Assembly: GCA_024697425.1 (NCBI GenBank)
Contig: JAILFT010000150.1
Span: 1-50,953, forward strand
Direction: 5' to 3'
Length of the DNA stretch: 50,953 bases
Source of the DNA: Butyrivibrio sp.
GTDB lineage: Bacteria; Bacillota; Clostridia; Lachnospirales; Lachnospiraceae
Every line of letters starts with the position of its first letter. Position 1 is the first letter of the stretch. The notes beneath the pieces were generated by a model. That model was given only the letters and a program-made list of their open reading frames with translations, did no database searches and was not told the DNA's origin. A program made the position numbers and the translations under genes. Shown here one piece after another: positions 8,251-17,330 of the stretch.

Positions 8251-9531
8251 TCAGCTCTTGGAGCTGTACACTATCTCGCCGCCGCAGATGGTGTAATGTA
8301 TCTTTCCGGGAAGCTTCTGTCCCAGGAAAGGTGTATTGGATGCTTTGGAAACGCTGCTGTCAAAGACCCACTCTTCCTTTGGATTAAAGATCACTATATC
8401 CGCTCTGTCGCCTTCCCACAAGTGTCCCGCGTCAAGGCCGTACACATCGGCGGGGCCGCAGGTCATCCTCTCAAGAAGAGTCATAAGACTGATATGCCCG
8501 GGGTTAACCAGTTCCCGGATCCCAAGAGCCAGGGAAGTCTCAAGTCCTGTTATTCCGCTGGGAGCCTTTGTGATTTCACGTTCCTTCTCCTCTTTGGAAT
8601 GAGGAGCGTGGTCCGTTGCTATCATCTCTATGGTCCCGTCTTTAATGCCTTCTATAATGGCCTGTCTGTCGGATTCAAGCCTGAGGGGCGGATTCATTTT
8701 GGCAAGGCTCCCATGCTCAAGGACTGCTTCTTCCGTAAGAGTAAAGTGATGTGGTGTAGCCTCGGCAAAAACCCTTACCCAGTTCTTTCTGGCCTGCCTT
8801 ATAAGCTCAACGGACTCTGCTGCGCTGATATGCTGCACAACAATTGCTCCTCCGGTCTCTTCCGCCAGCTTTATGTCTCTTTCCACCATGGAGATCTCAG
8901 CTTCTCTGGGGGAGCCCTTGATTCCCAGCTTGTCAGCTACAGCTCCGGCATTTATGCCGTTGTTGGAAATATATTTGGGATCTTCCTCATGAAGGCTTAT
9001 GACCATCCCACGCTTCCTTGCCATGTTGAGGGCTTCCTTCATCAGTTCCTCGTCCATAACGGGAACGCCGTCATCGGTAAAAAGAACCGCGCCTGCGTTG
9101 ATCAGAGCATCCATATCCACCAGCTCTTTTCCCTGCATGCCTTTGGTGACATTGCCGCAGCAAAGAACGTTGATGCCGGTATCCATGCCCTTCTTAACAG
9201 CCTCGCTTATGGTATCCGGATTGTCCATGTGGGGATTGGTGTTGCCCATCATGACAACCGTAGTAAAGCCGCCTCTCTTGGCCGCCATGGCACCGGTGTA
9301 AATATCCTCTTTATAGGTAAATCCAGGATCCCTGAAATGAACGTGGCAATCCACAAGTCCCGGGGCCACGATCATATCCTCCGCATTGATGATCCGGTCA
9401 ATATTTGTGGTCCTCGTCTTAGCGCCGGGGGGCAATATGGCTTCCACTCTCCCTTCACGGATTACGATGTCTCTTTTGCCCTCTGTACCCGAAGCCGGGT
9501 CCATCAGATATCCACCTCTTATAAGCAGCAT
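8251..9531 (-). CDS. pyrC: Dihydroorotase
   Basis: Zinc amidohydrolase that interconverts carbamoyl-aspartate and dihydroorotate. The 426 residues fit the Gram-positive class I type. Metal ligands are seen in DCHVHFRDPGFTYKED (about residue 60), the later His residues (ISLHEEDP, VVQHISAAESVELIR) and the catalytic Asp in IATDHAPHSKEEK. Start follows GGGAGGAG. It is the first gene of pyrC-pyrK-pyrD, with a TATAAT at the complement of 9561-9566 as a likely -10 box; the -35 is poor. The leader is too short for a PyrR-type attenuator and I see no terminator in it. Confidence 0.96.
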   Translation of the reverse strand: MLLIRGGYLMDPASGTEGKRDIVIREGRVEAILPPGAKTRTTNIDRIINAEDMIVAPGLVDCHVHFRDPGFTYKEDIYTGAMAAKRGGFTTVVMMGNTNPHMDNPDTISEAVKKGMDTGINVLCCGNVTKGMQGKELVDMDALINAGAVLFTDDGVPVMDEELMKEALNMARKRGMVISLHEEDPKYISNNGINAGAVADKLGIKGSPREAEISMVERDIKLAEETGGAIVVQHISAAESVELIRQARKNWVRVFAEATPHHFTLTEEAVLEHGSLAKMNPPLRLESDRQAIIEGIKDGTIEMIATDHAPHSKEEKEREITKAPSGITGLETSLALGIRELVNPGHISLMTLLERMTCGPADVYGLDAGHLWEGDRADIVIFNPKEEWVFDSSVSKASNTPFLGQKLPGKIHYTICGGEIVYSSKS

Positions 9532-9648
9532 AGACTCCTCCCATAATTATTCTGCTAACTATTATAACCTATTGGCTATTCCATTTTTGCCCCACTCGTG
9601 AGAAAATATAGAAGAAATTTTCCAAAATCGAAAAGAGGCAAGAATTTA

Positions 9649-10386
9649 ATGATACGTACAATACTGATCTTTATATTTCTGGTGATATTTCTTATTGTGA
9701 GTCTTCCCATGCAGCTTGTGCTCTTCATCATGCACAAGTTCAACGATCCCGGCGCCAGGAAGGCTTCACTGGCCATTGTGAGCTGGGCCTTCAACGTAAT
9801 CCTGTTCATCGGCGGCATCAAGCGCGTTGTCATCGGTGAAGACAATGTTCCCAAGGACGAGGCGGTTCTTTATGTGAGCAACCACCGAAGCATCTTCGAC
9901 ATTGTTGTGACTTACCCAAGAGTTCCCGGACGAACAGGCTATATCGCCAAGCAGGAATCCATGAAGCTTCCGGTCATCAGCTTCTGGATGGTTTATCTGG
10001 ACTGTCTTTTCCTTGACAGATCCGATATCCGAAAGGGCCTTGAAATGGTTCTTACAGCCATCGACAAGGTGAAAAACGGCATCTCCATTTTCATCTATCC
10101 CGAAGGAACCAGAAACAAGACCGACAAGCCCCTTGGGGAGTTTCACAAGGGAAGCTTCAAGATCGCCCAGAAGGCGGACTGCCCCATCGTTCCCGTGGTT
10201 GTCAACCACACCAGGGACTGCTTTGAAAATCACATGCCCTGGGTAAAAAAGACAACGGTGGTGATCGAGTACTGTGAGCCCATCAGGATCAAAGACCTGG
10301 ATAAGGAAGACCAGAAGAACATCGATCAGTACGTTAAGAACATCATCGAAGAGACCTACGTTAGAAACGAAAATCTTGAGATCTGA
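9649..10386 (+). CDS. plsC: 1-acyl-sn-glycerol-3-phosphate acyltransferase
   Basis: Membrane enzyme that adds the second acyl chain to lysophosphatidate to make phosphatidate. I start it at MIRTILIF (ATG 9649, AGAGG upstream), giving 245 residues; an in-frame start at 9598 adds a basic 17-residue stretch without a clear site. An N-terminal membrane span (residues 2-25) is followed by a second hydrophobic stretch, then the acyltransferase motifs NHRSIFD (the NHxxxxD box, about residue 82) and IFIYPEGTRN (substrate-binding box, about 160). It is a single plus-strand gene between the pyr operon and ddl, closed by a terminator. Confidence 0.93.
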   Translation: MIRTILIFIFLVIFLIVSLPMQLVLFIMHKFNDPGARKASLAIVSWAFNVILFIGGIKRVVIGEDNVPKDEAVLYVSNHRSIFDIVVTYPRVPGRTGYIAKQESMKLPVISFWMVYLDCLFLDRSDIRKGLEMVLTAIDKVKNGISIFIYPEGTRNKTDKPLGEFHKGSFKIAQKADCPIVPVVVNHTRDCFENHMPWVKKTTVVIEYCEPIRIKDLDKEDQKNIDQYVKNIIEETYVRNENLEI

Positions 10387-10401
10387 TATTAAGACACAAA
10401 C

Positions 10402-10446
10402 AAAACCTCTTCCCATTGGCGCATCGCCTTTGGAAAGAGGTTTTTT
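10402..10446. terminator. Bidirectional terminator between plsC and ddl
   Basis: Ten-bp stem AAAACCTCTT / AAGAGGTTTT with a further short inner stem; TTTTTT follows on the plus strand and TTTTGTTTG on the minus strand. The two genes converge on it. Confidence 0.8.
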
Positions 10447-10450
10447 ATTA

Positions 10451-11656
10451 TCACATCTTGCTGCCCTTTGAGCCGCCGCCAAGGTGAACTCCCTCAAGAA
10501 CGTTGGTGTCAAAGGAGTATACAACCTTGTGGTTCTCTCTGTCTGCCTTAAGAGCCAGCTGTATCATGTTGTCTAAAAGGTGCTCATATTTCATTCCCAG
10601 GGGCTCCCACAGATAGAAGGAAAGGGAACCGGGGATAGTGTTGATCTCGTTGAGATATACTTCATTGGTAGCCATATCGATCATAAAGTCGATACGGGAA
10701 ACGCCGCTGCAGCCAAGGCAGATGAAGGCGTCTACAGCCATCTTTCTGATCCTGTCTCTCATCTCGGAAGAGATATCAGCGGGGATCTTCCTCTTGAGGG
10801 AAGCCATACCCTTGCTGCCGCCGGTCTTTGCGCCCTTTGCGCCGCCCTTGGCTCCGCCGATGTACTTATCCTCAAAGCTTAAAATATCGTCTGAGTTAAC
10901 AGGCTCCTCGCACTCGGAAGCCTCTGCGCTCTCATAGTCACCAAGAACCGAGCAGTTGATCTCCTTAAGCTGTGAGATAGCGCGCTCAACAAGGATCTTT
11001 CTGGAAAATTCAAAACCAAGATCAAGAGCCTCCAAAAGTTCCTCTTTGTTTGAGGCCTTCTTGATACCGATACTGGAGCCCAGGTTAAGGGGCTTTACGA
11101 TAACGGGATATGTGAATGTCGCCTCGATCTTAGCTACCAGGCCGTCCACATCCTCATAATCCTTCCAGGTATAGCACTTGCAGTCAAGAACAGGAATATT
11201 GTTGTCCTTGAGAACTGTCTTCATGACATATTTGTTCATTCCAACGGCAGATGAGAGGACATCGCATCCAACAACGGGAAGTCCCAGTGTTGTGAGGAAG
11301 CCCTGCAGTGTTCCATCCTCAACGTTGGTTCCGTGAACAATGGGGAAGGCCACATCCACTGTGGTGATCACGTTGTTTCCAAACTTCTTCATGGGGTAGC
11401 GGACCAGTGATACCTTGTCCCCATCCTTTACCCAGATGACTCTGGTGCTCTTCTTTAAAAGTTCCGGAATATGGGTATACTCTTCGATCTTACCCACATC
11501 CTCTCCAACGTAATAGTCATAGTTCTTACTGATATATACGGGAATTACCTCGTACTTGTCCGTGTTGATATATCCAATAGCCTGGATGGCAGAGATAATG
11601 GAAATCTCATGCTCTGTGCTCTTGCCGCCAAATAATACCGCAACCTTCAGCTTCAT
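10451..11656 (-). CDS. ddl: D-alanine--D-alanine ligase with a Gly/Lys-rich loop
   Basis: ATP-grasp ligase that makes the D-Ala-D-Ala dipeptide for peptidoglycan. The N-terminus (VAVLFGGKSTEHEISIISA), the ATP-grasp core (VIVKPLNLGSSIGIKKA) and the metal-binding C-terminal motif (YLNEINTIPGSLSFYLW) are clear. At 401 residues it is longer than the usual 310-360. The extra length lies mainly around residues 265-290, in the segment that forms the omega loop over the active site (FEDKY, then a run of GGAKG and GGSKG units, then KRKIPADIS), and in the C-terminal tail ending GGGSKGSKM. The expansion lies where Ddl and Van ligases differ, but D-Ala-D-Ala activity is the default. Downstream of murF. 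Confidence 0.94.
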   Translation of the reverse strand: MKLKVAVLFGGKSTEHEISIISAIQAIGYINTDKYEVIPVYISKNYDYYVGEDVGKIEEYTHIPELLKKSTRVIWVKDGDKVSLVRYPMKKFGNNVITTVDVAFPIVHGTNVEDGTLQGFLTTLGLPVVGCDVLSSAVGMNKYVMKTVLKDNNIPVLDCKCYTWKDYEDVDGLVAKIEATFTYPVIVKPLNLGSSIGIKKASNKEELLEALDLGFEFSRKILVERAISQLKEINCSVLGDYESAEASECEEPVNSDDILSFEDKYIGGAKGGAKGAKTGGSKGMASLKRKIPADISSEMRDRIRKMAVDAFICLGCSGVSRIDFMIDMATNEVYLNEINTIPGSLSFYLWEPLGMKYEHLLDNMIQLALKADRENHKVVYSFDTNVLEGVHLGGGSKGSKM

Positions 11657-11677
11657 ATTTTTCCTTCTTTCATTAAA

Positions 11678-13318
11678 TCACTTATAGTTATCAGGCAGAT
11701 CGTTCTCCAAAAGTATAACCTTTTCTCTGCCTGCGTCAAGTTCATACATAAGAGCAGACGCCTCATTAAAGGTACTCTTCACAAAAATCCTCTCGGTATC
11801 AAAGCCTGCACCAAGAGCACCCATCTTAATTGAAGTGCTGTTCTTCTCACCAACAAGGATGATGTAATCACACACAGCTGCCGCCTGAGCACCAAACTCC
11901 CGGTTATACTCATCCTCTTTTGCCCCAAGCTCCACCATACCCGGTGTCACCAGGATCTTCACACTGTCAGTAAAAAGAGCCAGCGTCTCAAGGGCCACTT
12001 TGGCTCCGTTGGGATTTGAATTGTAAGCATCGTCAAGAATTGCCACATTGCCGTGCTTTGTAAGCTCAAGTCTGTGAGGAACGCTCTGAAGGCGTCTTAC
12101 CGCCATCTTAAGCTTGGTCATGGGAATCCCCAGGCTGTTGGCTGCAGCAATAGCGCCAACGATATTCTCCACATTGTGTCTTCCCACAAGCTTAGTGGTG
12201 TACTCCGCGCTCTCTCCGGCAGGAGATGTGACCGTGAATGTCGTACCAGCCCCTGTCACCGTAATATCCGTAGCCCTGTAGTCGTTGCCCTCGTTAAGCC
12301 CGTAGGTTATGGCATCGGGATACTTCATGTTCTCCCGGATGATCTCATTGTCGCCGTTTACAAACTTAAGGTGTTTGCCGGGGACCTTGCCCCCTTCAGA
12401 CTTCTCTTTTTCATCAACAGCATCAAGAAGCTCGTACTTGGTACTGATGATATTCTCAAGAGAGTGGAAGGTCTCAAGGTGCTGATATCCGATGGATGTA
12501 AGGATTCCGTCATCGGGATGAACGATGTCCGTGATCTCCTTGATATCATGGAGGTGACGGGCGCCCATCTCGCAGATGAATATCTCATGAGTGGGCTGCA
12601 TGTGCTCTCTTATGGTCCTTACAATACCCATGGGTGTGTTGTAGCTCTCGGGGGTCATAAGAACTCTGAAGCCTTCGGACAAAAGAGTGTTCAGATAATA
12701 CTTAACGCTGGTCTTGCCGAAGCTTCCGGTGATTCCGATGATGCGAAGGCCCTCGTGCTCCTTAAGTATCCTTACCGCATCGTCTATATAATATCTGTTG
12801 ATCCTGTTCTCAATTGGCTTGTTGATAAGGTTTGCCAGTGCGGTAATAAGCGGAAGAACTGCCACGTATACGGCACAGGCCACCATCTCGGCAACCACCA
12901 CCGAAGTGTTGTCACCCTTTGTAACCGCAGATGAAATGATCATGGTGAGGCCGAACACCAAAAGCGTTATCACTGCGTAGGTTACGATCAGTCTCTTTAC
13001 CCTGTCGGTGACCACAAATTTCTTCTTGGCAGGCCTTGGCAGATACGCGATGATCAGTGCGATATATATGCCAAGCACCAGAAGAAGTATAAACAGACCC
13101 GGTCCCGCGCCTATTACGTTGCGCCCGAAAGCCACCGCCAATGAAAGCAGCAGAATTGCTCCGTGAGCGCAGAGTCTTACGGGAATGCTGCGAAGGAATC
13201 TGAAATACCCCTGGAACTGATAGCTGGACAGCTGAAGCATGTGAGTATAGTACCTGAGCGCCAGAAAGGCAAAGCACAGTACCGGAATTATCATTATAAG
13301 TGTGGAAGCAAAAAACAT
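11678..13318 (-). CDS. murF: MurF-type UDP-MurNAc-tripeptide:D-Ala-D-Ala ligase with N-terminal membrane domain
   Basis: Mur ligase that adds the D-Ala-D-Ala dipeptide to the UDP-MurNAc-tripeptide. The catalytic part begins near residue 190 with the P-loop (GITGSFGKTSVKYYLNTLL), then the MurF-like NTPMGIVRTI, ICEMGARHLHDIKEI and TSIGYQHLETF, the central GRHNVENIVGAIAAA, and VAILDDAYNSNP of the C-terminal domain. The first about 185 residues are a membrane domain with four to six spans (for example FFASTLIMIIPVLCFAFLAL and GLFILLLVLGIYIALIIAYL). Cytoplasmic MurF enzymes lack this; a fused form would place the reaction at the membrane next to MraY. The gene lies directly upstream of ddl, whose product it uses, with a 21-base gap. 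Confidence 0.9.
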   Translation of the reverse strand: MFFASTLIMIIPVLCFAFLALRYYTHMLQLSSYQFQGYFRFLRSIPVRLCAHGAILLLSLAVAFGRNVIGAGPGLFILLLVLGIYIALIIAYLPRPAKKKFVVTDRVKRLIVTYAVITLLVFGLTMIISSAVTKGDNTSVVVAEMVACAVYVAVLPLITALANLINKPIENRINRYYIDDAVRILKEHEGLRIIGITGSFGKTSVKYYLNTLLSEGFRVLMTPESYNTPMGIVRTIREHMQPTHEIFICEMGARHLHDIKEITDIVHPDDGILTSIGYQHLETFHSLENIISTKYELLDAVDEKEKSEGGKVPGKHLKFVNGDNEIIRENMKYPDAITYGLNEGNDYRATDITVTGAGTTFTVTSPAGESAEYTTKLVGRHNVENIVGAIAAANSLGIPMTKLKMAVRRLQSVPHRLELTKHGNVAILDDAYNSNPNGAKVALETLALFTDSVKILVTPGMVELGAKEDEYNREFGAQAAAVCDYIILVGEKNSTSIKMGALGAGFDTERIFVKSTFNEASALMYELDAGREKVILLENDLPDNYK

Positions 13319-13329
13319 GTTAATCTACC

Positions 13330-14124
13330 TCAGATACTGATCCCCAGGAAGCTTCCCAGGATCTTGTTGTAAAGATATACGTTATCAAGGAACGAGTAGT
13401 GGCCCGCGCCGTTTATGACTGCAAGGCCTGCCTCGGGCATCAGCTCCTCCATCTTCTGTCCGTCAGACAGCGGTGTAGCCGTGTCCTGATCTCCCCATAT
13501 CAAAAGAGCCGGCATTGTTACGGAAGGCATGTAAGGTGTAAGGTCCTCGTTTACCACCTTCACAAGACTTGCTCTCATCACCGGAGAAGCCGCAGCATAG
13601 TCTGCGCTTCCGAACTTCTTCTGAAGCGCATCAAGAGCTCCGGGAAAAGCCTTTGAGATTCCGGTCTTTGTAATGAGGTTCTTGTAGAACTTGTATCTTT
13701 TGGTGCGCTTACTCTGAGCTGCAGTCCTTACCGGAGGAACTCCCGCAGCATCCGTAAGGATAACCTTTGGCACCCTAAATCCTGCCTTTATCCTGCCATC
13801 ATGGATCCCGGAGGTCAGCTTTATGATGATCCTGCCTCCCATGGAGTGCCCAAGGAAAATGATCTCCTTTTCATCGGGATAAAGCTGCCTTACAAAATCC
13901 AGAACGAAGTTCACATAGTCATCAACGTTCATGGGCTCTTTGGGTTCATCGCTCTTACCGAACCCCGGCATATCCATGGCAACAACGTGATACTTCTGCT
14001 TCGTAAAGTTCACCAGCCCGGAAAAGAGCTCTATGTTTGAGCCCCAGCCGTGAAGTAGAACCATCAGTGTCCCTGTGCCTTCATCTATGTAATTGATATT
14101 TAATCCGTTTATATTCGCTTTCAT
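13330..14124 (-). CDS. Alpha/beta hydrolase
   Basis: The 264-residue product has the alpha/beta hydrolase pattern: oxyanion-hole HGWGSN (about residue 25), the nucleophile elbow GHSMGG (Ser about residue 95), the acid in IWGDQDTATP (about 212) and the base His in GAGHYSFLD (about 242). Substrate cannot be told from sequence. It ends 11 bases before the murF start on the same strand, so it probably heads an operon with murF and ddl. No signal peptide, so cytoplasmic. Confidence 0.88.
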   Translation of the reverse strand: MKANINGLNINYIDEGTGTLMVLLHGWGSNIELFSGLVNFTKQKYHVVAMDMPGFGKSDEPKEPMNVDDYVNFVLDFVRQLYPDEKEIIFLGHSMGGRIIIKLTSGIHDGRIKAGFRVPKVILTDAAGVPPVRTAAQSKRTKRYKFYKNLITKTGISKAFPGALDALQKKFGSADYAAASPVMRASLVKVVNEDLTPYMPSVTMPALLIWGDQDTATPLSDGQKMEELMPEAGLAVINGAGHYSFLDNVYLYNKILGSFLGISI

Positions 14125-14199
14125 GACCCATCCATATTAACACCGGATACCATCCGTTGCAAATTCATAAAGATGACTACAGCTTTGAAAAAAATGCTC

Positions 14200-15771
14200 T
14201 TACTTCTCCAGCACGCCCAGCATAAAGATAAGGAGTGCATCCTCCTCGGGATCGTTCATAATGCCTCCAAGGGTCGCATCCTTGTAGGTCCTCTCGGTAT
14301 CCTCCGTCACGTAGTTCACCGCCAGTGGATTCATTCCCATAAAGTAGTGGGCATGGTTCTCTATAATGGTGGTGTACTCGTGGTTGTAAATGATGTGATC
14401 CGTTATGGTAAGGCATCTCATATCCCGAAGCATTCTGCCAAAGCCCTCTTTTGCCGCCGCATCCGTCACAAGATATGTTGACCTGGAAGCAGCCTGGGCG
14501 ATGGCCTCTGACTTTTTCATCAGATACTTCATAAGTATTCCGCAGGTCTGAACATCCACCTGCTGACTGATGGAAAGATAAGTAACCGAGCCCAGGAATA
14601 TATTCTCGTCTGTGTCAAAGAGCTCCTTGAAATCGCTCCTTGCAAAAAACTCGGCAAGAACATTGTGATAGGAGGATGATCCCGTTGCCCTGTAAAGCTG
14701 CGCCGCCGCTTTAAACGAAGCGGTGTTATCGGTTATCTTCTGGTTATTCAAAAAGCAGCTCCAGGCCCTGTCCGCAGCCTTGAGGCAGGTGGTGGCAAAT
14801 TCTCCGTCGTACTGCTGATAAAAATAACTGAATCTTGCCAGCATGGATGCAAAACCTATGGTGGCGTCCATGGACACCGGTGTCACAAACACGGGAGCAG
14901 CAAAAAGATCCGCCCCTTCTGCCGCGCTGGTAACAGCTGCGCCGTACACACCCCCGGTCCTGGTATCCTGCATTTTAAGAAGCCATTCCACCTCGTATCT
15001 TACTTCATCCAGAATATCGGGTATCTCGTTGCCACTCTCGGGAATTCCGCTGTCATCTCCAAAAGCCGATCCGTTCATCTCATAGGCCATGAGAAGGTTC
15101 TCTGCAATGCGGCATCCCAGAGCTGCATCCTTGTCTGCCTGTTCATCCATATGCCATCCCCCGGTCACGTCCAGCTCCACGGTAGGGTCCTCCTGAAGAT
15201 GTGCCACTGTGGTATGACAGGCGCTGTGGGCATTATCTCCGGCGTAGTTCTCTGACAGAGCCAGGCCGCATCGGTTTATGTAATATTTTTTGCAGGCTTC
15301 ATCAAAGAGCCCTCCGTATACATCCTCTCCAACCGAAAAAGAATAGGACTGCCCCAGTTCATTCGAAAAGATGAAGTACCTTCCTTCCCTCTGTAAGTCG
15401 TTGAAATATCCGGTGCTGTTATATTCCCCAAGTTCCTCATTGTATACGGACTTAAGTATCTGCCCGGTGTACACCTGCTCCCCCGAATCAATATCGTATA
15501 TCGCAAAGGTATCTGAAAGATTCTCTCCCCTGAATACCACTGCCTTCTCCGAAGCAGATTCATATCCCACCTGATCCACCAGGGTATTGGGTATTTGAAC
15601 AGGCTCTTCGTAATCGACCTGCACCGGAACCACATACGAAGTGATATCGGCAACATCTGTGGGCAATTCAGCAGAAGAAGCGCCGCAGCCAGCGACGCTT
15701 CCCAAAAGCGGCAATATGCATGCCAGACTTATCATTTTGTTCTTTTTAAGTAGCCTTGAAAAAAATTTCAT
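14200..15771 (-). CDS. GH9-like lipoprotein with apparently lost catalytic residues
   Basis: A signal peptide ends in a lipobox (GSVAGC, Cys about residue 29). An Ig-like domain typical of GH9 cellulases follows (about 60-160: NTLVDQVGYESASEKAVVFRGE, ending in YSFSVGEDVYGGLFDEA). Then comes an all-helical region with GH9 landmarks (YYINRCGLALSE, DVTGGWHMDEQADKDAALG, PDILDEVRYEVEWLLKMQD, HYFMGMNPLAVNYVT). In active GH9 enzymes GGW is followed by the catalytic DAGD; here it reads HMDEQAD. The C-terminal catalytic Glu region (NEVA-type) reads EEDALLIFML, with no matching Glu. It may bind sugar without cutting it, or be a divergent enzyme. The gene starts 8 bases after the solute-binding lipoprotein gene, with no ribosome binding site of its own. 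Confidence 0.7.
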   Translation of the reverse strand: MKFFSRLLKKNKMISLACILPLLGSVAGCGASSAELPTDVADITSYVVPVQVDYEEPVQIPNTLVDQVGYESASEKAVVFRGENLSDTFAIYDIDSGEQVYTGQILKSVYNEELGEYNSTGYFNDLQREGRYFIFSNELGQSYSFSVGEDVYGGLFDEACKKYYINRCGLALSENYAGDNAHSACHTTVAHLQEDPTVELDVTGGWHMDEQADKDAALGCRIAENLLMAYEMNGSAFGDDSGIPESGNEIPDILDEVRYEVEWLLKMQDTRTGGVYGAAVTSAAEGADLFAAPVFVTPVSMDATIGFASMLARFSYFYQQYDGEFATTCLKAADRAWSCFLNNQKITDNTASFKAAAQLYRATGSSSYHNVLAEFFARSDFKELFDTDENIFLGSVTYLSISQQVDVQTCGILMKYLMKKSEAIAQAASRSTYLVTDAAAKEGFGRMLRDMRCLTITDHIIYNHEYTTIIENHAHYFMGMNPLAVNYVTEDTERTYKDATLGGIMNDPEEDALLIFMLGVLEK

Positions 15772-15779
15772 ATCAATTA

Positions 15780-17330
15780 TCAGTAGTTATCGAGAATTCT
15801 CTGAAGGTGTCCCGTTATCCTCTCAAATCCCGCTTTCTTAAGCTCCTCTCTGAACTGCTGTACCTTCTCCTCCGCTGTTCCCTCGTACTGTCCTGAGGAA
15901 ATCTGAGGAATGTATGTATCAAAAATACTCTTTATGCTTTCAACCTCTTCATTGACGGCGGGAGTGGAAAACGGCACTCCGTCAAAGGGATACTGGATTG
16001 CCAGGTGCTCATAGTCATCTATAAGCTCGTAGTATGCATCCCAGTCATATGACGCATCGGGAATCTCCATCTCATCCCGTCTCCCCCACCAGAAGTTGGT
16101 AGTAATACTGTCTTGTTCTTCATTGTAGCCGCTGGGTCTTTCAAGCATTCCGTTTTCCGAGATCTGGTACTGCTCACCTTCCACTCCGTAGCGCATAAGC
16201 CTGTAGCAGGTGGTATCATTGCGGATCATGTCATATACAAGAAGGGCCATTTCAGGATTCTTTGATCTGGAAGAAACTGCCATCGCACCGTGGATATTGC
16301 TCAGACGAACAATGTTCCCACTCTCTCTTCCAAACCAGAAGAAGTCCAGATTAACACCCGGCTGTCGAACCGTCATGGTAGGCTGCACCGAGGTGTAGTA
16401 CTTCTGGGTATGATGCTGAATGACAGAAGATTCACCTCTATAGAACTCTTCCTCGTTTTCTCCGGCATCATTCACATCTCTTCTCCACACTCCCATGCTG
16501 TTCCATTTCTTCATGAGTTTAGCAAAGTCAACAAAATCTGTTCCTTTGTAGTAGGGAGAGATTATCCTTCCGGGGTTCGTCATATCCTGTCCCCAGATAC
16601 CATATCCGGTAAGTTCATAAATGGGAACATATCTTGAAGCTGACATGAGATACCCTTCCGTCAATGCGGATCCATCCCGGTCTCTGTCCCAGGGTATCAT
16701 CTCCGGATGCTTTTGAATCACTGTTTCAAAATATGTATCCATATCTTCAAAAGAAGCTATCTCTTTAAGTCCCGCTTCATTAGCTATATCTTTTCTGTAG
16801 ATAAAACCGTGATTTGTCCACTGACTGTACTCGTTCTCCGGAATCAGATAGATCTCATCCTCGTACTTACAGTTCTCCCACTGCCTGGGAGAAACATTGG
16901 TATAAGTGATACTGCAATAGTCTCTTAGCATATCCTCGGAAAGCGGAAGGAAATTGCCCTTTGTAATGTTTGGCCAGGCATCAAGCCAGTCTGAACTGGT
17001 TCCCACCAGGTCTATATCTGAATTCTCAGAAGAAAGTATTAAGTTATAATTGCGGAGATAATCATTCCACCCCACATAGTAAATATCAAGATGTGCGTTC
17101 AGACGCCTTTCAAGAATCTGGTTCAGCTCTTCAATAGCCTTCTCAGTCTGACCGTTGTGGGGTTTGTCGCCGATGGTAAGATAAGTGATAACTGTGGGCG
17201 CCTTTGTGCGGTCAATCACATCATCGGCATGAAGATTGACAGTATTAATATAGGGGCGCTCTTTTCCGCAGGAAGCGGTGGCAAGAAGCATGGTAAGGGA
17301 AAGAATCACTGCAATTATTCTCTTATTCAA
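15780..17330 (-). CDS. Extracellular solute-binding lipoprotein, carbohydrate ABC type (orphan)
   Basis: A 516-residue lipoprotein (signal peptide MNKRIIAVILSLTMLLATASC, Cys about 21) of the large LplA/DUF3502-type sugar-binding family. Typical features are VITYLTIGDKPHNGQTEKAIEELNQIL, YLIPENEYSQWTNHGFIYRKDIANEAGL and the C-terminal FWWGRRDEMEIP region. The start codon is TTG, eight bases inside the end of tadA, with AAGGAGG five bases upstream. No permease or ATPase gene is beside it; the next gene codes for the GH9-like lipoprotein. It could hand substrate to distant permeases powered by the MsmX-like ATPase, or act as a surface binding protein. Confidence 0.85.
   Translation of the reverse strand: MNKRIIAVILSLTMLLATASCGKERPYINTVNLHADDVIDRTKAPTVITYLTIGDKPHNGQTEKAIEELNQILERRLNAHLDIYYVGWNDYLRNYNLILSSENSDIDLVGTSSDWLDAWPNITKGNFLPLSEDMLRDYCSITYTNVSPRQWENCKYEDEIYLIPENEYSQWTNHGFIYRKDIANEAGLKEIASFEDMDTYFETVIQKHPEMIPWDRDRDGSALTEGYLMSASRYVPIYELTGYGIWGQDMTNPGRIISPYYKGTDFVDFAKLMKKWNSMGVWRRDVNDAGENEEEFYRGESSVIQHHTQKYYTSVQPTMTVRQPGVNLDFFWFGRESGNIVRLSNIHGAMAVSSRSKNPEMALLVYDMIRNDTTCYRLMRYGVEGEQYQISENGMLERPSGYNEEQDSITTNFWWGRRDEMEIPDASYDWDAYYELIDDYEHLAIQYPFDGVPFSTPAVNEEVESIKSIFDTYIPQISSGQYEGTAEEKVQQFREELKKAGFERITGHLQRILDNY

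Noticed and set aside
8236-9546. Open frame of 436 codons on the plus strand opposite pyrC
   Set aside because: It covers pyrC almost exactly; the product lacks any known motif and the minus-strand gene is certain.
9766-10524. Minus-strand open frame opposite plsC
   Set aside because: It overlaps plsC and the bidirectional terminator and has no recognisable content.
12053-12934. Plus-strand open frame opposite murF
   Set aside because: Shadow of the murF Mur-ligase domain; no motifs and no ribosome binding site.
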